This document shows positions 1 through 7,960 of a stretch of DNA of 61,251 nucleotides, one piece after another. The notes below the pieces were generated by a model. That model saw only the letters and a program-made list of their open reading frames with translations. It was not told where the DNA came from and did not search any database. The stretch covers positions 18,253 to 79,503 of the forward strand of contig PLZF01000041.1 in assembly GCA_003152015.1 (NCBI GenBank), written 5' to 3'. The first letter of the stretch is position 1. Every line of letters starts with the position of its first letter. The stretch comes from Acidimicrobiaceae bacterium. Its GTDB lineage: Bacteria; Actinomycetota; Acidimicrobiia; Acidimicrobiales; RAAP-2. A program made the translations under genes and the position numbers.

Positions 1-205
1 TGATGTCGAAGAACTCCATGTACTGCGCGTGCAGGTTGTGCCGGAAGCCGGCCATGACCGGTTCCTCGGTGTTCGCGCCGCCGCCCTCCTCGTGCCTACG
101 CTCGACGACCAGGGTGCTCAGGCCAGCGCGCTGGAGGTAGGCCGCGAGGCAGAGCCCGTTGTGCCCCGCGCCGATCACGATCGCGTCGTAGGTGGCTCTG
201 CTCAC
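1..205 (-). CDS. FAD-dependent oxidoreductase, N-terminus (partial)
   Basis: This is the first 68 codons of a gene that runs off the left edge of the window. From the GTG at 205 the protein begins with a Rossmann dinucleotide-binding fold ([13 protein letters not shown]), followed by an acidic end of the second strand (VVERR) and a GG-A motif. This is the pattern of the phytoene desaturase/NAD(P)/FAD amine oxidase-like superfamily. The substrate cannot be told from this piece. The GTG start overlaps the TGA of a 41-codon upstream frame by four bases (GTGA), so translation may be coupled to it. It is transcribed divergently from the TetR regulator at 419, which may control it. Confidence 0.8.
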   Translation of the reverse strand, partial: MSRATYDAIVIGAGHNGLCLAAYLQRAGLSTLVVERRHEEGGGANTEEPVMAGFRHNLHAQYMEFFDI

Positions 206-327
206 GGGCGTCGCGCCGGCGGTTCGACCCGCGGCCGGTACGGCGGGCTGGCCGTGCGCATGGACCGGCGCTCGCCTTGTCGGTGGCCGCCGCCGACCAC
301 CACGAAATCGAGGTGCTCTTCCTTCAT
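202..327 (-). CDS. 41-residue leader ORF with a truncated Rossmann motif
   Basis: A short frame starts at ATG 327 behind a strong ribosome binding site (AGGAGGTGTC just before the ATG). It encodes DFVVVGGGH near its N-terminus, then turns into Arg/Pro-rich sequence and stops on a TGA that overlaps the GTG of the FAD oxidoreductase. The DFVVVGGGH segment looks like the first strand and glycine loop of a Rossmann fold. It may therefore be the remnant of a duplicated or frameshifted N-terminus of the downstream flavoprotein, or a short translated leader that couples initiation. It carries the best ribosome binding site of this operon. Confidence 0.45.
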   Translation of the reverse strand: MKEEHLDFVVVGGGHRQGERRSMRTASPPYRPRVEPPARRP

Positions 328-390
328 GACACCTCCTCGCTCGTGGCTCCCGGACGTCTGTCATCGTAGACGAGTCGGATGCAACATACA

Positions 391-413
391 AGACAGTTTT
401 GATGATAATGTCT
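391..413. promoter_or_regulatory. Candidate TetR operator in a divergent promoter
   Basis: An AT-rich stretch in the 91-bp gap between two divergent genes carries inverted arms AGACA and TGTCT at its ends, with weaker symmetry inside. It lies just upstream of the TetR start at 419. The position suits an autoregulatory TetR-type operator that also controls the flavoprotein operon. The assignment rests only on symmetry and position. Confidence 0.4.
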
Positions 414-418
414 CATCC

Positions 419-1051
419 ATGAGTCCCATCGGGTCGGCAGGAGCGTCGCTCCTGTCAATCGACCGCGAACGGCCCGCCCTCGTTCCCGGGAGCCTCGAGG
501 AGCGCCTGATGGAGGCCGCCCTGCGCTGCGTGGCCCGTTGGGGCACGGCCAAGACGGGCCTGGCCGACGTGGCCGAGGAGGCGTGTGTCAGCAGGGCCAC
601 GGTCTACCGGGCGTTCCCGGGCGGCAAGGAGACCCTCCTGCTCATGGCGGCGGAGCTCGAGCTGAACCGGTTCTTCGACCGGCTCGGCGAGCGCCTGGCG
701 GCGGCTCCAAGTCTCGAGGAGCTGATGGCGGCGGGGGTCACGGCCGCAGGGTGCGCACTCGTCGAGCACCCGGCCCTGATGCCGCTCATCGCGCACTTCG
801 TTCGCACGGACGCCATGGACCGCACCGAGGAGACCCGATCGGTGCTCCGGCTGGTGACCGAGTGCGCCACGCCGCACCTCGCACGGTTCCTCGACCCGCG
901 CCGGGCCCGCGGCGTGGCCGAGCTTCTCGCGCGCCTCGCGGTCACCTTCGCGGTGCTCCCCTCCGACGAGGTGGACATCACTGATGAGGGATCCGTGCGC
1001 ACGTTCCTCCACGACTCGATGATCCTCCCCTCGCCCGGCTACGCCCGCTAG
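419..1051 (+). CDS. TetR/AcrR-family transcriptional regulator
   Basis: The 210-residue protein has a typical TetR N-terminal DNA-binding domain at about residues 22-65, with the helix-turn-helix in the segment ADVAEEACVSRATVYRAF. A variable all-helical ligand-binding domain fills the rest. Length fits the family (190-220). ATG 419 is chosen because the frame further upstream reads through the divergent promoter and the flavoprotein in antisense. The gene faces away from the flavin-dependent oxidoreductase, and TetR proteins commonly repress a divergent neighbour in response to a small molecule. The ligand is unknown. Confidence 0.88.
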   Translation: MSPIGSAGASLLSIDRERPALVPGSLEERLMEAALRCVARWGTAKTGLADVAEEACVSRATVYRAFPGGKETLLLMAAELELNRFFDRLGERLAAAPSLEELMAAGVTAAGCALVEHPALMPLIAHFVRTDAMDRTEETRSVLRLVTECATPHLARFLDPRRARGVAELLARLAVTFAVLPSDEVDITDEGSVRTFLHDSMILPSPGYAR

Positions 1052-1091
1052 CCGGGCCGGGCCGGGAGCTGAGCAGGCCGAGAAAGACACA

Positions 1092-1129
1092 GAGCGAGGC
1101 TGAGCCTGCGGAGCGAGGCTGAGCCTGCA
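1092..1129. repeat. Tandem 19-bp direct repeat (2 copies)
   Basis: Two back-to-back copies of GAGCGAGGCTGAGCCTGCR, differing only at the last base, follow the TetR stop codon. The unit contains the inverted arms AGGCT and AGCCT, so a transcript of the pair could fold into a hairpin. Whether it ends transcription is not clear, as no T tract follows. From here to 1407 I see no supportable gene. Confidence 0.7.
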
Positions 1130-1407
1130 GAGCCGGGCCCGAGTGCCGGAGATTTTCGCCTCTGTCCCGACTTTGTCGGCTCTCGCGCATCGCGAGGCGG
1201 CGAACACTCAGTCCGCACGGAAGCTTCACAACGATGTCACGAGCCACCTATCGGAGGCCGGCCTCATTGCCGGATCCTTTCTTCAGGGGGAGCTTCGCCC
1301 GAAAGACGATGCTCTCCGCTTCACGACGTCGACAAGGTTGTGATCCTGCGCTCCGGACTCGCTCCAATCAGGCCCGTCGACATCATGCGTCGCATCGAGT
1401 CGGCCCT

Positions 1408-1561
1408 TCACGGCAGGGTTACCAGGCCACTGTGAAACGACCGGCCGATGGAAGGCAGAGCGATCCCGACCACGGTGACGTCGAGAATGGCGATCCCCGA
1501 GCCGAAGACCGCGGCGGAGATGACCCACTTCCCCGGGCCGTCCGGTCGGCGAGTTGGTCAC
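1408..1561 (-). pseudogene. Fragment of a DHA2/EmrB-type MFS transporter
   Basis: A 43-codon stretch reads KWVISAAVFGSG, then IAILDVTVVGIALPSIGR. This is the signature of transmembrane helix 1 in drug:H+ antiporter-2 transporters, whose common form is D-x-T-V-V-N-V-A-L-P-x-I. It stops at 1408. Its true start is probably GTG 1561, but that frame is out of register with the transporter by one base in the run CCCGGGG, and TAG TGA precede the matching frame. It is thus the frameshifted N-terminal relic of a transporter of about 480 residues; the remainder is missing. Confidence 0.7.
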
Positions 1562-1591
1562 TAGCCACAACTGCTACTGAATAGTCGAGCC

Positions 1592-4500
1592 CTAAGTCGC
1601 CAACTCCACGTACCGGCACAAGCCGTTGACCAGGCGTAGCTGGTCGACCGACCTGCACTTGACTGTCAACAGCTTCGGGCTCCCGACCACGATGGTCAGC
1701 GCCTGGGCCCGCGACACGGCCACATTCAGTCGGTTCCGGCTGTAGAGGAACTCCATCCCGCGAGGAATGTCCTCGAGGCTCGAGGTGGTCAGCGAGACGA
1801 TGACCACCGGGGCCTCCCGGCCTTGATACTTGTCGACGGTTCCCACCAGGGCATCGGGAGGCAACATCTCCTTCAGCATCCGGACCTGGGCATTATATGG
1901 CGCCACCACCAGCACGTCCTGGGGGAGGATCGAACGCTCAGCGCCATCCCGATCAGTGAAAGCGCGACCGAGGAGTGCCTGGTAGCAATCGAGGACCTCG
2001 TGGGCCTCCTCGGGGGAGTCGACTCGATTGCCGGTATGGTCCACCGGTCTCCATCGCAGTCCCGAACCGCCGAGGCCGGCGCCACCGCTGATGGCCTGTC
2101 GCTCGCAACCCGGCACGGAATGAAGGCGGCCTTCATAGACAATTTCGGAGATGAACGCGCAGATCTCCGGATGCAGCCGATAGGTCCGATCGAGAAAGAT
2201 CCCGAGGTCATCGGCCAGGGTGCCCGAATCGCCGAGCATGTGACCCAACGCCGATGCGTCAGCTCCTATCGGATGGGTACCAGTTGAGGGCTGCGGCAAC
2301 TGCAGCGGGTCCCCGACCAGGACCAGGTTTCGGGCCGCACCGGCGATGGCCACCGCGTTGGCCAAGGAGAACTGCCCGGCCTCATCCAGGATGAGAAAGT
2401 CGAGGCTTTGGCTGAACTCGGGACGAGCGAACATCCAGGCGGTGCCGGCCAGGACATCAACCCCGGCCGTCAGGTCAGCGGCCATCTGGTCATTACTCGC
2501 CCGCTGGGTCACCGTCGGATGATGCGAAAAGTGTTCTCCGTTGCCCTTCTGCGAGGCTTTCAGGACCACACCGGCGGCATCCGCTTGACGCCCGATCTCG
2601 TCCAGAAGATTGGTGATCACCGCATGGCTGTTCGCGGTGATGCCAACCGTCTTACCGGCCTCGATAAGGGTGATGGCCAGTCGAGCCGCGGCTCGGGTCT
2701 TCCCCGATCCGGGTGGGCCCTGCACGGCGAGGCAGCCCTGGTCGAGTTGTGACCCAACCCGCACCACCGCATCTCCGGCTGCTTCACCGGAGATCACCAG
2801 GTTGCCCGCTGCGAATGCCGGGCTGGTACGAGGCGGTCTCCGGAGCAACAGGTCCCGGACAGCCCGATAGGGACCATCCCCGTCGATGCCGTGCTGGATC
2901 ACGCTGGAGGCAATCCGTTGCAATGCTTCTTGTTGGTAGACAGTGATCAGTGGTCCCCCGGGGATCAGATTCCGAGGATGCGGAGCCGCCGAGTTGGCGC
3001 CTCGTTTCAGCTCCAAGACGCCGGCGTCGGCGTCAACCGAGACCAATGTCCCGGGACTCGCCACTTTGGCCACGCCCGTGAACTGTGCGCGTACCGACTC
3101 GGGGTCGGCGGCAGAATCTCCCGCACTGAGCTTGAACTCTTGGGCAGGGTCGAAGCCATAGCGATGGACGATCGACTTCTTCTCGTGCCGGACCTCTCCC
3201 TGGTAGTCGAGCCCGGCGATCGACTCGGTGTCCTCGTAGAGATCATCCTCATCACAGTCCAACGCCCGGTGGAAGTACATCCACCACATCGGCTTGTCCT
3301 CCCGGCGATGCCAATCGAGAAGGTGACCGAGGAGTTCACATGCCTGTCCCGCGGTGGCGTCGGAGCCGCCAGTGGCCGCTGAGTCGAGCAGCGCTTCACG
3401 GAACGCGTCGTTTTCCGCCATCTGATCTGTCACCCCTGGTGAGGCGTCACCGGACACCGCACCGGGTCGGAGCGGAACTTCTCCGAATGTCGAGTCGAAC
3501 TCGGCTCGACGAGCTTCAAGCCAGGCGCGCAGCAACCGGGCGGAATCACAGTCGACCCGGTTGTACTCCTCGATGTCATCGAGGATGTGTTGGTCGGGGT
3601 CCGCCAACCACCGTTCGTACTCGATGATCGACGAGCCGGCATCGGTGATGGCTTCGGTCCGGGCCCGCATGTAGAGAGCCTCGAGCTTCTTCAAAGAGTA
3701 GGAAGGTGTTCCGACCCGCACTCCTTGTCGCACCACCCGGAACAAGTCGACAAGCACCTTGCCCCTCAACAGGAAATCGACTTCCTCCTCACGGGTTCCG
3801 TAGCGCCCCATGAGCTTGCCGAGGGCCGTCGGCTCGTAGGGGGCGTAGTGATAGATGTGGAGGTCGGGGTGTTCGTCCAGGCGGTCCATGACAAAATCGA
3901 TGAACGCCTCGAACGAGGTTTTCTCCTCCTCGGGGGTATGGGCCCAGAACGCGTGGAAGCCAAAACTCCGGTCTGGTTCCAGCCAACCCACGCCCAACAG
4001 ATACTCGAGACCCCCGTCTCCGACAAAGGGATCACCTTCGATGTCGAAGAACAGATCACCAGCGGACGGATCCGGTAGTGCCGCCAACCCGAACCCGGGC
4101 TCGTTTACATTCAGCAACTCATACGGTGGTGGCGCCTCCGGGTGGGCACGGGCCTGAACCTGCAAGACGGCCTGGCGGCGGAGCTTGTCGAAGGTAGAAC
4201 GGTTGATGCCCCACACCTGGTCGTCATCGCAAGCGGCCAACTCGGCCACCGTGGCAATACCGGCCCCTTCGACGAGTTTGCGGGCCTGGTCGGTGCGCAG
4301 CCCGAACACCAGAGTCAGATGGTCGTCTTCGATGCGTTGGTTGTCACACCGCGATCGCCATGAGCAGACCGCGCAATGTTCGACCGGCTCGGGATAGGCC
4401 ACCACGCCGTTGGTGCAAGCATCGACGAAGCGAGCCTTGGCCGCCCGGAAGTAGGCGCCGAATTCGGCCAACCGGAGCGAGACCTTCTCCTGTCCGCCGA

Positions 4501-5023
4501 GCACGATATGGATGAGTTCGGGAGGGTGGCCCTGGTGGCGGGCGAGCTGTTCGGCGTATTGGCAGAGTTGGAGAACCGCGGAGGGGCGGACCTGGCGGGC
4601 GAGCTTGGTGTCCTCCGGTTCGTAGGAGTAGCTGCCGAACAGACTTGGTTCCGGGACCCTGGACAGGAAGTCGGCGTGTCCTCTCCAGATCGGGCCTTCT
4701 CCGCCGGCATCGACGAAGGTGGCCTGGTAGATCACGTCAGGTCCGTCGGCCAGCGCCTTTTCGGTGAGCTGGACCCGTGCACCGAGATCGCCGGTGCCGG
4801 GAATCTCCGTGACTCCGAAGCCGTCGGCACGGAGCCGGGTCAGGTATTCCTTCTCATGCGCATTGCCTCGCCGTTGGACGACCGTCAACTCAGGATCATC
4901 ACCGGCTGGCTTGGCCAGGTTGTGGTGGGCAACCAGGAGGGACAGCTCGGTCAAATGGTCGCAGTAGAGGAAACCGACCAGGTCGGTCGGACTCAGGACC
5001 AACCGTTCGCCATCGAGGTACAT
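1592..5023 (-). CDS. TM0106-family RecB-like nuclease fused to superfamily 1 helicase
   Basis: The 1143-residue protein has three parts. The N-terminal third resembles Cas4/RecB-type nuclease-like modules, with an early Cys (about residue 21, FLYCDHL) and a CAVCSWRSRC cluster near 217-226, the arrangement of Fe-S nucleases. The middle (about 322-500) looks like an RNase H-fold 3'-5' exonuclease, with DIEGDPF, HYAPYE and YNRVDCD as acidic motifs. The C-terminal part is a Dna2/UPF1-like SF1 helicase: Walker A GPPGSGKT near 770, LDEAGQ, GDPLQLPQP, a KYQGRE motif and an NVAVSRA motif VI. The start at ATG 5023 follows a good GGAGG; the frame extends 27 codons further without such a site. It probably acts in DNA repair or nucleic-acid processing; the biological substrate is unknown. 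Confidence 0.85.
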   Translation of the reverse strand: MYLDGERLVLSPTDLVGFLYCDHLTELSLLVAHHNLAKPAGDDPELTVVQRRGNAHEKEYLTRLRADGFGVTEIPGTGDLGARVQLTEKALADGPDVIYQATFVDAGGEGPIWRGHADFLSRVPEPSLFGSYSYEPEDTKLARQVRPSAVLQLCQYAEQLARHQGHPPELIHIVLGGQEKVSLRLAEFGAYFRAAKARFVDACTNGVVAYPEPVEHCAVCSWRSRCDNQRIEDDHLTLVFGLRTDQARKLVEGAGIATVAELAACDDDQVWGINRSTFDKLRRQAVLQVQARAHPEAPPPYELLNVNEPGFGLAALPDPSAGDLFFDIEGDPFVGDGGLEYLLGVGWLEPDRSFGFHAFWAHTPEEEKTSFEAFIDFVMDRLDEHPDLHIYHYAPYEPTALGKLMGRYGTREEEVDFLLRGKVLVDLFRVVRQGVRVGTPSYSLKKLEALYMRARTEAITDAGSSIIEYERWLADPDQHILDDIEEYNRVDCDSARLLRAWLEARRAEFDSTFGEVPLRPGAVSGDASPGVTDQMAENDAFREALLDSAATGGSDATAGQACELLGHLLDWHRREDKPMWWMYFHRALDCDEDDLYEDTESIAGLDYQGEVRHEKKSIVHRYGFDPAQEFKLSAGDSAADPESVRAQFTGVAKVASPGTLVSVDADAGVLELKRGANSAAPHPRNLIPGGPLITVYQQEALQRIASSVIQHGIDGDGPYRAVRDLLLRRPPRTSPAFAAGNLVISGEAAGDAVVRVGSQLDQGCLAVQGPPGSGKTRAAARLAITLIEAGKTVGITANSHAVITNLLDEIGRQADAAGVVLKASQKGNGEHFSHHPTVTQRASNDQMAADLTAGVDVLAGTAWMFARPEFSQSLDFLILDEAGQFSLANAVAIAGAARNLVLVGDPLQLPQPSTGTHPIGADASALGHMLGDSGTLADDLGIFLDRTYRLHPEICAFISEIVYEGRLHSVPGCERQAISGGAGLGGSGLRWRPVDHTGNRVDSPEEAHEVLDCYQALLGRAFTDRDGAERSILPQDVLVVAPYNAQVRMLKEMLPPDALVGTVDKYQGREAPVVIVSLTTSSLEDIPRGMEFLYSRNRLNVAVSRAQALTIVVGSPKLLTVKCRSVDQLRLVNGLCRYVELAT

Positions 5024-5110
5024 ACCGCTCCTCCCGGGCTTGATCATGCCAGCCACCACTGGTCCCCGCTGGCTGCCATCCAGCCACCAGCGGCCACCCG
5101 GCAAGCGCTG

Positions 5111-5818
5111 TCAGGCGGGGTCGATGGGGCTGTGCAACGAGAGGCCTCCATCACAGTCGAGGATGTGGCCGGTGACCCAGTCGAGCTGATGGAGGGCAAG
5201 GGCGGCCTCCGCAATGTCGGATGGTTCGCCCACACGGCCTATGGCGGTGCGGCTGGCCACGCCTTTGAGCCACCCGGTCTCGAGGGGAGCTCCCCCCAGC
5301 ATGGCGGTGTTGGTGACACCCGGAGCAACCGCGTTGACCCGGATGCCGTGGGGCGCCCATTCGCGAGCCGCCACCTTCACGAGCATGTCGAGGGCGGCCT
5401 TGGAGGAGCAGTAGGCGCCCATGGTTCGATCGGCCAGGCGCGAACTGATGCTTGATGTCGCCACGATGGACCCGGGCACGTGGGCGTCAATCATCGCTCG
5501 TGCCGCGGTGCGCATGGTGAGCCATGGCCCGCGAGCGTTGATGGCCATGACTCGATCCCACTCGTCCGGCTCGATGTCGAGGAGGCGCCCACCGTGTCCG
5601 ACGCCGGCAGAGATGGTCAACTGGTCAGGTACACCGACCCTTTCGACGGTGCCGGACATGGCAGTTTCGATCTGTACGGGATCGCGGATGTCGCACTCGA
5701 TGTCGCACGGCGTAGCGATGTCCCATATCAAGACGGTGCGTCCCGCAGCCTTCTGGGCGGCGGCGATGGCGGCACCGATGCCGGACGCACCTCCGACCAC
5801 CACGCTCGCATTGGTCAT
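5111..5818 (-). CDS. SDR-family NAD(P)-dependent oxidoreductase
   Basis: The 235-residue protein is a classical short-chain dehydrogenase/reductase. It has the cofactor loop GGASGIG near the N-terminus, an Asp after the second strand (LIWDI) that favours NAD over NADP, the active-site Ser in ATSSISS and the YCSSK catalytic pair. The C-terminus (DWVTGHILDCDGG) is the usual substrate-loop end. I chose ATG 5818; longer versions starting at upstream ATGs add about 30 residues that do not belong to the fold. It lies 87 bp upstream of the helicase gene on the same strand. The substrate is unknown. Confidence 0.85.
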   Translation of the reverse strand: MTNASVVVGGASGIGAAIAAAQKAAGRTVLIWDIATPCDIECDIRDPVQIETAMSGTVERVGVPDQLTISAGVGHGGRLLDIEPDEWDRVMAINARGPWLTMRTAARAMIDAHVPGSIVATSSISSRLADRTMGAYCSSKAALDMLVKVAAREWAPHGIRVNAVAPGVTNTAMLGGAPLETGWLKGVASRTAIGRVGEPSDIAEAALALHQLDWVTGHILDCDGGLSLHSPIDPA

Positions 5819-5959
5819 GGCTCGGAGCCGTCGAGAACGAATGAGCTGGGCATTGACAAATTCCTTTCGCATGCGGGGACAGCCAGAGCCGGGTCTGTGT
5901 CCCGCCGGAGGCATGTTCCCCGAGGGTCACCAGCCAGTCAACTGGGTCCACACACCTGC

Positions 5960-6005
5960 TCCCTGGTCCCTGCTCCCTGGTCCCTGGTCCCTGGTCCCTG
6001 GTCCC
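5960..6005. repeat. Heptanucleotide tandem repeat TCCCTGG
   Basis: Six consecutive TCCCTGG-type units (one with C for the last G) plus a partial seventh lie upstream of the SDR gene. Short tandem arrays of this kind vary in length by slippage. No coding role is evident. The array sits in a 331-bp gap between the SDR start and the Phd/VapC pair. Confidence 0.85.
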
Positions 6006-6070
6006 AGCCACGAGGAGGCTTTGACCAGAACCATCCGTACACTCTTCGACAGTCACCAATCAGGAACCGG

Positions 6071-6109
6071 GCGTTGGGTCAGAGCGTTGGGTCAGAGTGT
6101 TGGGTCAGA
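6071..6109. repeat. Triplicated 13-bp repeat before the antitoxin gene
   Basis: Three head-to-tail copies of GYGTTGGGTCAGA end 40 bp before the antitoxin start. They are followed by TGTACATTTCG and, 22 bp on, the related TGTACGCTTTCG. Regularly spaced iterons in front of a toxin-antitoxin pair are plausible operators for the autoregulatory complex. The 13-bp spacing is not a full helical turn, so slippage without function is also possible. Confidence 0.6.
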
Positions 6110-6149
6110 GTGTACATTTCGCTAGTCGCCTTCATGTACGCTTTCGGAA

Positions 6150-6413
6150 ATGGATGTCTCTGTCAGCGAATTACGAGCGCACATGAGCGACTGGCTCAAC
6201 CAGGCTCAGATGGGCCACGAAGTGATTGTCACCGATCGTGGCGTCCCCGTAGCCCGGCTGCTTGGAATCAGCGCCACCGCCACACTCGAACGCCTGACCG
6301 CAAATGGTGTCATCTCCCGACCCGAGCAGTCGGCGCGACCAGCCGCATCAGGGCAGCCCCGGCCGCGTCCCCGGCGTTCAGTGGCGGAGCTGGTCAGCGA
6401 GCAGCGTCGCTGA
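6150..6413 (+). CDS. Phd/YefM-family type II antitoxin
   Basis: The 87-residue protein opens with MDVSVSELRAHMSDWLNQA, and then VIVTDRGVPVARL. This is the standard Phd fold: a DNA-binding half followed by a flexible tail. The tail here is Arg/Pro-rich and ends in an amphipathic segment (SVAELVSEQRR) suited to binding the toxin. It is followed after three bases by a PIN-domain toxin, so the pair forms a VapBC-type operon with a Phd-type antitoxin. Autoregulation by the antitoxin-toxin complex is the family norm. Confidence 0.88.
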   Translation: MDVSVSELRAHMSDWLNQAQMGHEVIVTDRGVPVARLLGISATATLERLTANGVISRPEQSARPAASGQPRPRPRRSVAELVSEQRR

Positions 6414-6416
6414 GCC

Positions 6417-6851
6417 GTGGCGCTCGTCTATTTCGATGCCAGCGCCTTCGTCAAGCTGGTGGTCGAAGAGGTCGGCACCAAGCTGGCAGCCGATCTGTGG
6501 GATGGCTGCGACGCGGCGGTCTCGAGCCGGATCGCTTACCCCGAGGTGCGAGCTGCACTCGCTGCTGCTGCTCGGAATCACGACCTTGACGAGAGCGGCT
6601 TGGCGTTGGCCGAGCACATCTGGGAGCAGTACTGGGCAGCCACCCGACCGGTCGAGCTCACTCCAGCTGTCGAGCGGGGCGCGGGCCGGTTGGCGAGTCT
6701 CCATGCTCTTCGAGGCGCCGACGCCATTCACCTGGCCAGCGCCCTAGCCATCGAAGATGCCGACCTGGTGATGGCGGTGTGGGACCGAAGACTCCATGCC
6801 GGTGCCGTCGCCACCCACCTCCGCGTCGCACCAAACCAACTCGAGCGGTAA
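6417..6851 (+). CDS. VapC-type PIN-domain toxin (ribonuclease)
   Basis: The 144-residue protein starts on GTG three bases after the antitoxin stop. PIN-domain acidic residues are visible: YFDASAFVKL (Asp near residue 7), a Glu in RIAYPEVRAAL, and Asp in LRGADAIHLASAL followed by a second acidic strand (EDADLVMAVWDRRL). VapC toxins cut tRNA or rRNA and are held inactive by the partner antitoxin. All four usual acidic positions look intact, so it is probably functional. Confidence 0.9.
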   Translation: MALVYFDASAFVKLVVEEVGTKLAADLWDGCDAAVSSRIAYPEVRAALAAAARNHDLDESGLALAEHIWEQYWAATRPVELTPAVERGAGRLASLHALRGADAIHLASALAIEDADLVMAVWDRRLHAGAVATHLRVAPNQLER

Positions 6852-6949
6852 CCCCACCGCCCGAGCGTCACCAGGTCCGCTGGTACGCCAGTTCCATCGA
6901 AGGACGGCGTCCAGCCGCCGCCTGCTGGCTCGACGAACGTGTCTCCGCC

Positions 6950-7822
6950 TCAGTCGAGGAAGCTGAACAGGGAGAGTTGGGTGGCATAGGCCACCAATCG
7001 AGGTGCGTCTGCCCTGTCGGCCCCGAAGTCCCACAGTGCCATGTCGACCGACGCGTACCCGTCGCCGGAGTGACGGGCGCGGTTGTGGGCCAACACCCAT
7101 GGGGAACGGCAGTCGTCGAGCAGGTGCACGCTCAGGTCGACACTCGGAGAGAACCACTGACGATCCTGTCGGCCCACCTTCTCGCCGATGGCGCCGGGCA
7201 TGGTGTCGATGAGAACGACGAGAGAAAGCGGATCAATCGTTCCGTCGGAGAGAAACGGCGGGTCGTCGAAGCGATACCAGGTTGCCGTCTCCGCCCGATC
7301 GGGCACATAGTCCTCGTCCCACCGGTGTCCCAGCGCCCGTCTCCCTTCGACCCGCCTGTCCCAGAATGGCATTGGGTCGAAGGCGTCGTCGGGTGCCGGG
7401 TCGCGGAACGACGGGCAGTCGTCCGGGGGCGGGATGTTCGCCGGAGGCGCAAGATCGGTGAAGGCGAAACCCACCCGGGTCGATCCGAACACTCCGGTGG
7501 TGAGGTGACCACGATTGGCGCCGACATTGGCAACTTCGGCCCGCAGGTGGGACATCGTCCGGCCCCGTCGAAGTTGATCGACCTCGACGGTGACATCCCC
7601 AGCCGCCACCTGGGCGATGAACGCGGTGTGCAATGTCCGTAACCGCTGGGTCGGGTCGTCGAGCGCGTCGCTCATGGCCCGCAGCGCAATGGCAGTGACG
7701 ATGCCGCCCTGGGGAAGTGGGCGCAAGTTCCACGATTCGTCGATGGTCGCCTGGTAGCTGCCCACCGAGTCGGTCGGACGGACGGACGTCGTTTCGAAGA
7801 AAGGGATCCCCACCGGCGTCAT
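6950..7822 (-). CDS. Acyl-CoA thioesterase-like double-hotdog protein
   Basis: The 290-residue protein matches the TesB-like/4HBT_3 acyl-CoA thioesterase pattern. The first hotdog has a gate segment (RPLPQGGIVTAIALRAM) and an LHTAFIAQV strand followed by a QLRRGRTM region. The second hotdog includes GDGYASVDMALWD and ATQLSLFSFLD at the very C-terminus. It would release CoA from acyl-CoA thioesters. ATG 7822 overlaps the TGA of an upstream fragment by four bases; the upstream piece is debris, so the apparent coupling may be accidental. Substrate chain length is not visible. Confidence 0.8.
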   Translation of the reverse strand: MTPVGIPFFETTSVRPTDSVGSYQATIDESWNLRPLPQGGIVTAIALRAMSDALDDPTQRLRTLHTAFIAQVAAGDVTVEVDQLRRGRTMSHLRAEVANVGANRGHLTTGVFGSTRVGFAFTDLAPPANIPPPDDCPSFRDPAPDDAFDPMPFWDRRVEGRRALGHRWDEDYVPDRAETATWYRFDDPPFLSDGTIDPLSLVVLIDTMPGAIGEKVGRQDRQWFSPSVDLSVHLLDDCRSPWVLAHNRARHSGDGYASVDMALWDFGADRADAPRLVAYATQLSLFSFLD

Positions 7823-7960
7823 CGTCGCAGATCCCACCGCAGCGGACAAACAGTTCCACCCGGCCGGAGTTCGTCTGGGACCCACAAGTAGGGCTGGGCG
7901 TGCTTGTCGGGGCTGACGTCGATGCGGTCGATGAGTTCGTCGAGGATGCCTTGACGACGT
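7819..7960 (-). pseudogene. C-terminal gene remnant, possibly transposase
   Basis: A frame with coding character (GILDELIDRIDV, then AQPYLWVPDEL) ends at 7819 on a TGA overlapping the thioesterase start. Upstream it meets a TAG without any start codon. Helix plus P-[YF]-x-W near a C-terminus resembles the tail of IS630-type transposases, but this is a weak resemblance. The reading quality ends at about 7960, where a folD fragment on the other strand begins, so the two pieces look joined by a rearrangement. Confidence 0.35.

Noticed and set aside
1143-1343. 66-codon frame on the plus strand after tetR
   Set aside because: No ribosome binding site, no family pattern and overlap with the approach to transporter debris. 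Possible but not supportable.
4376-5455. 359-codon open frame on the plus strand
   Set aside because: It is antisense to the start of the nuclease-helicase and the SDR gene and has no domain.
5960-6109. CRISPR-like array
   Set aside because: Units are 7 and 13 bp, directly joined, with no spacers.
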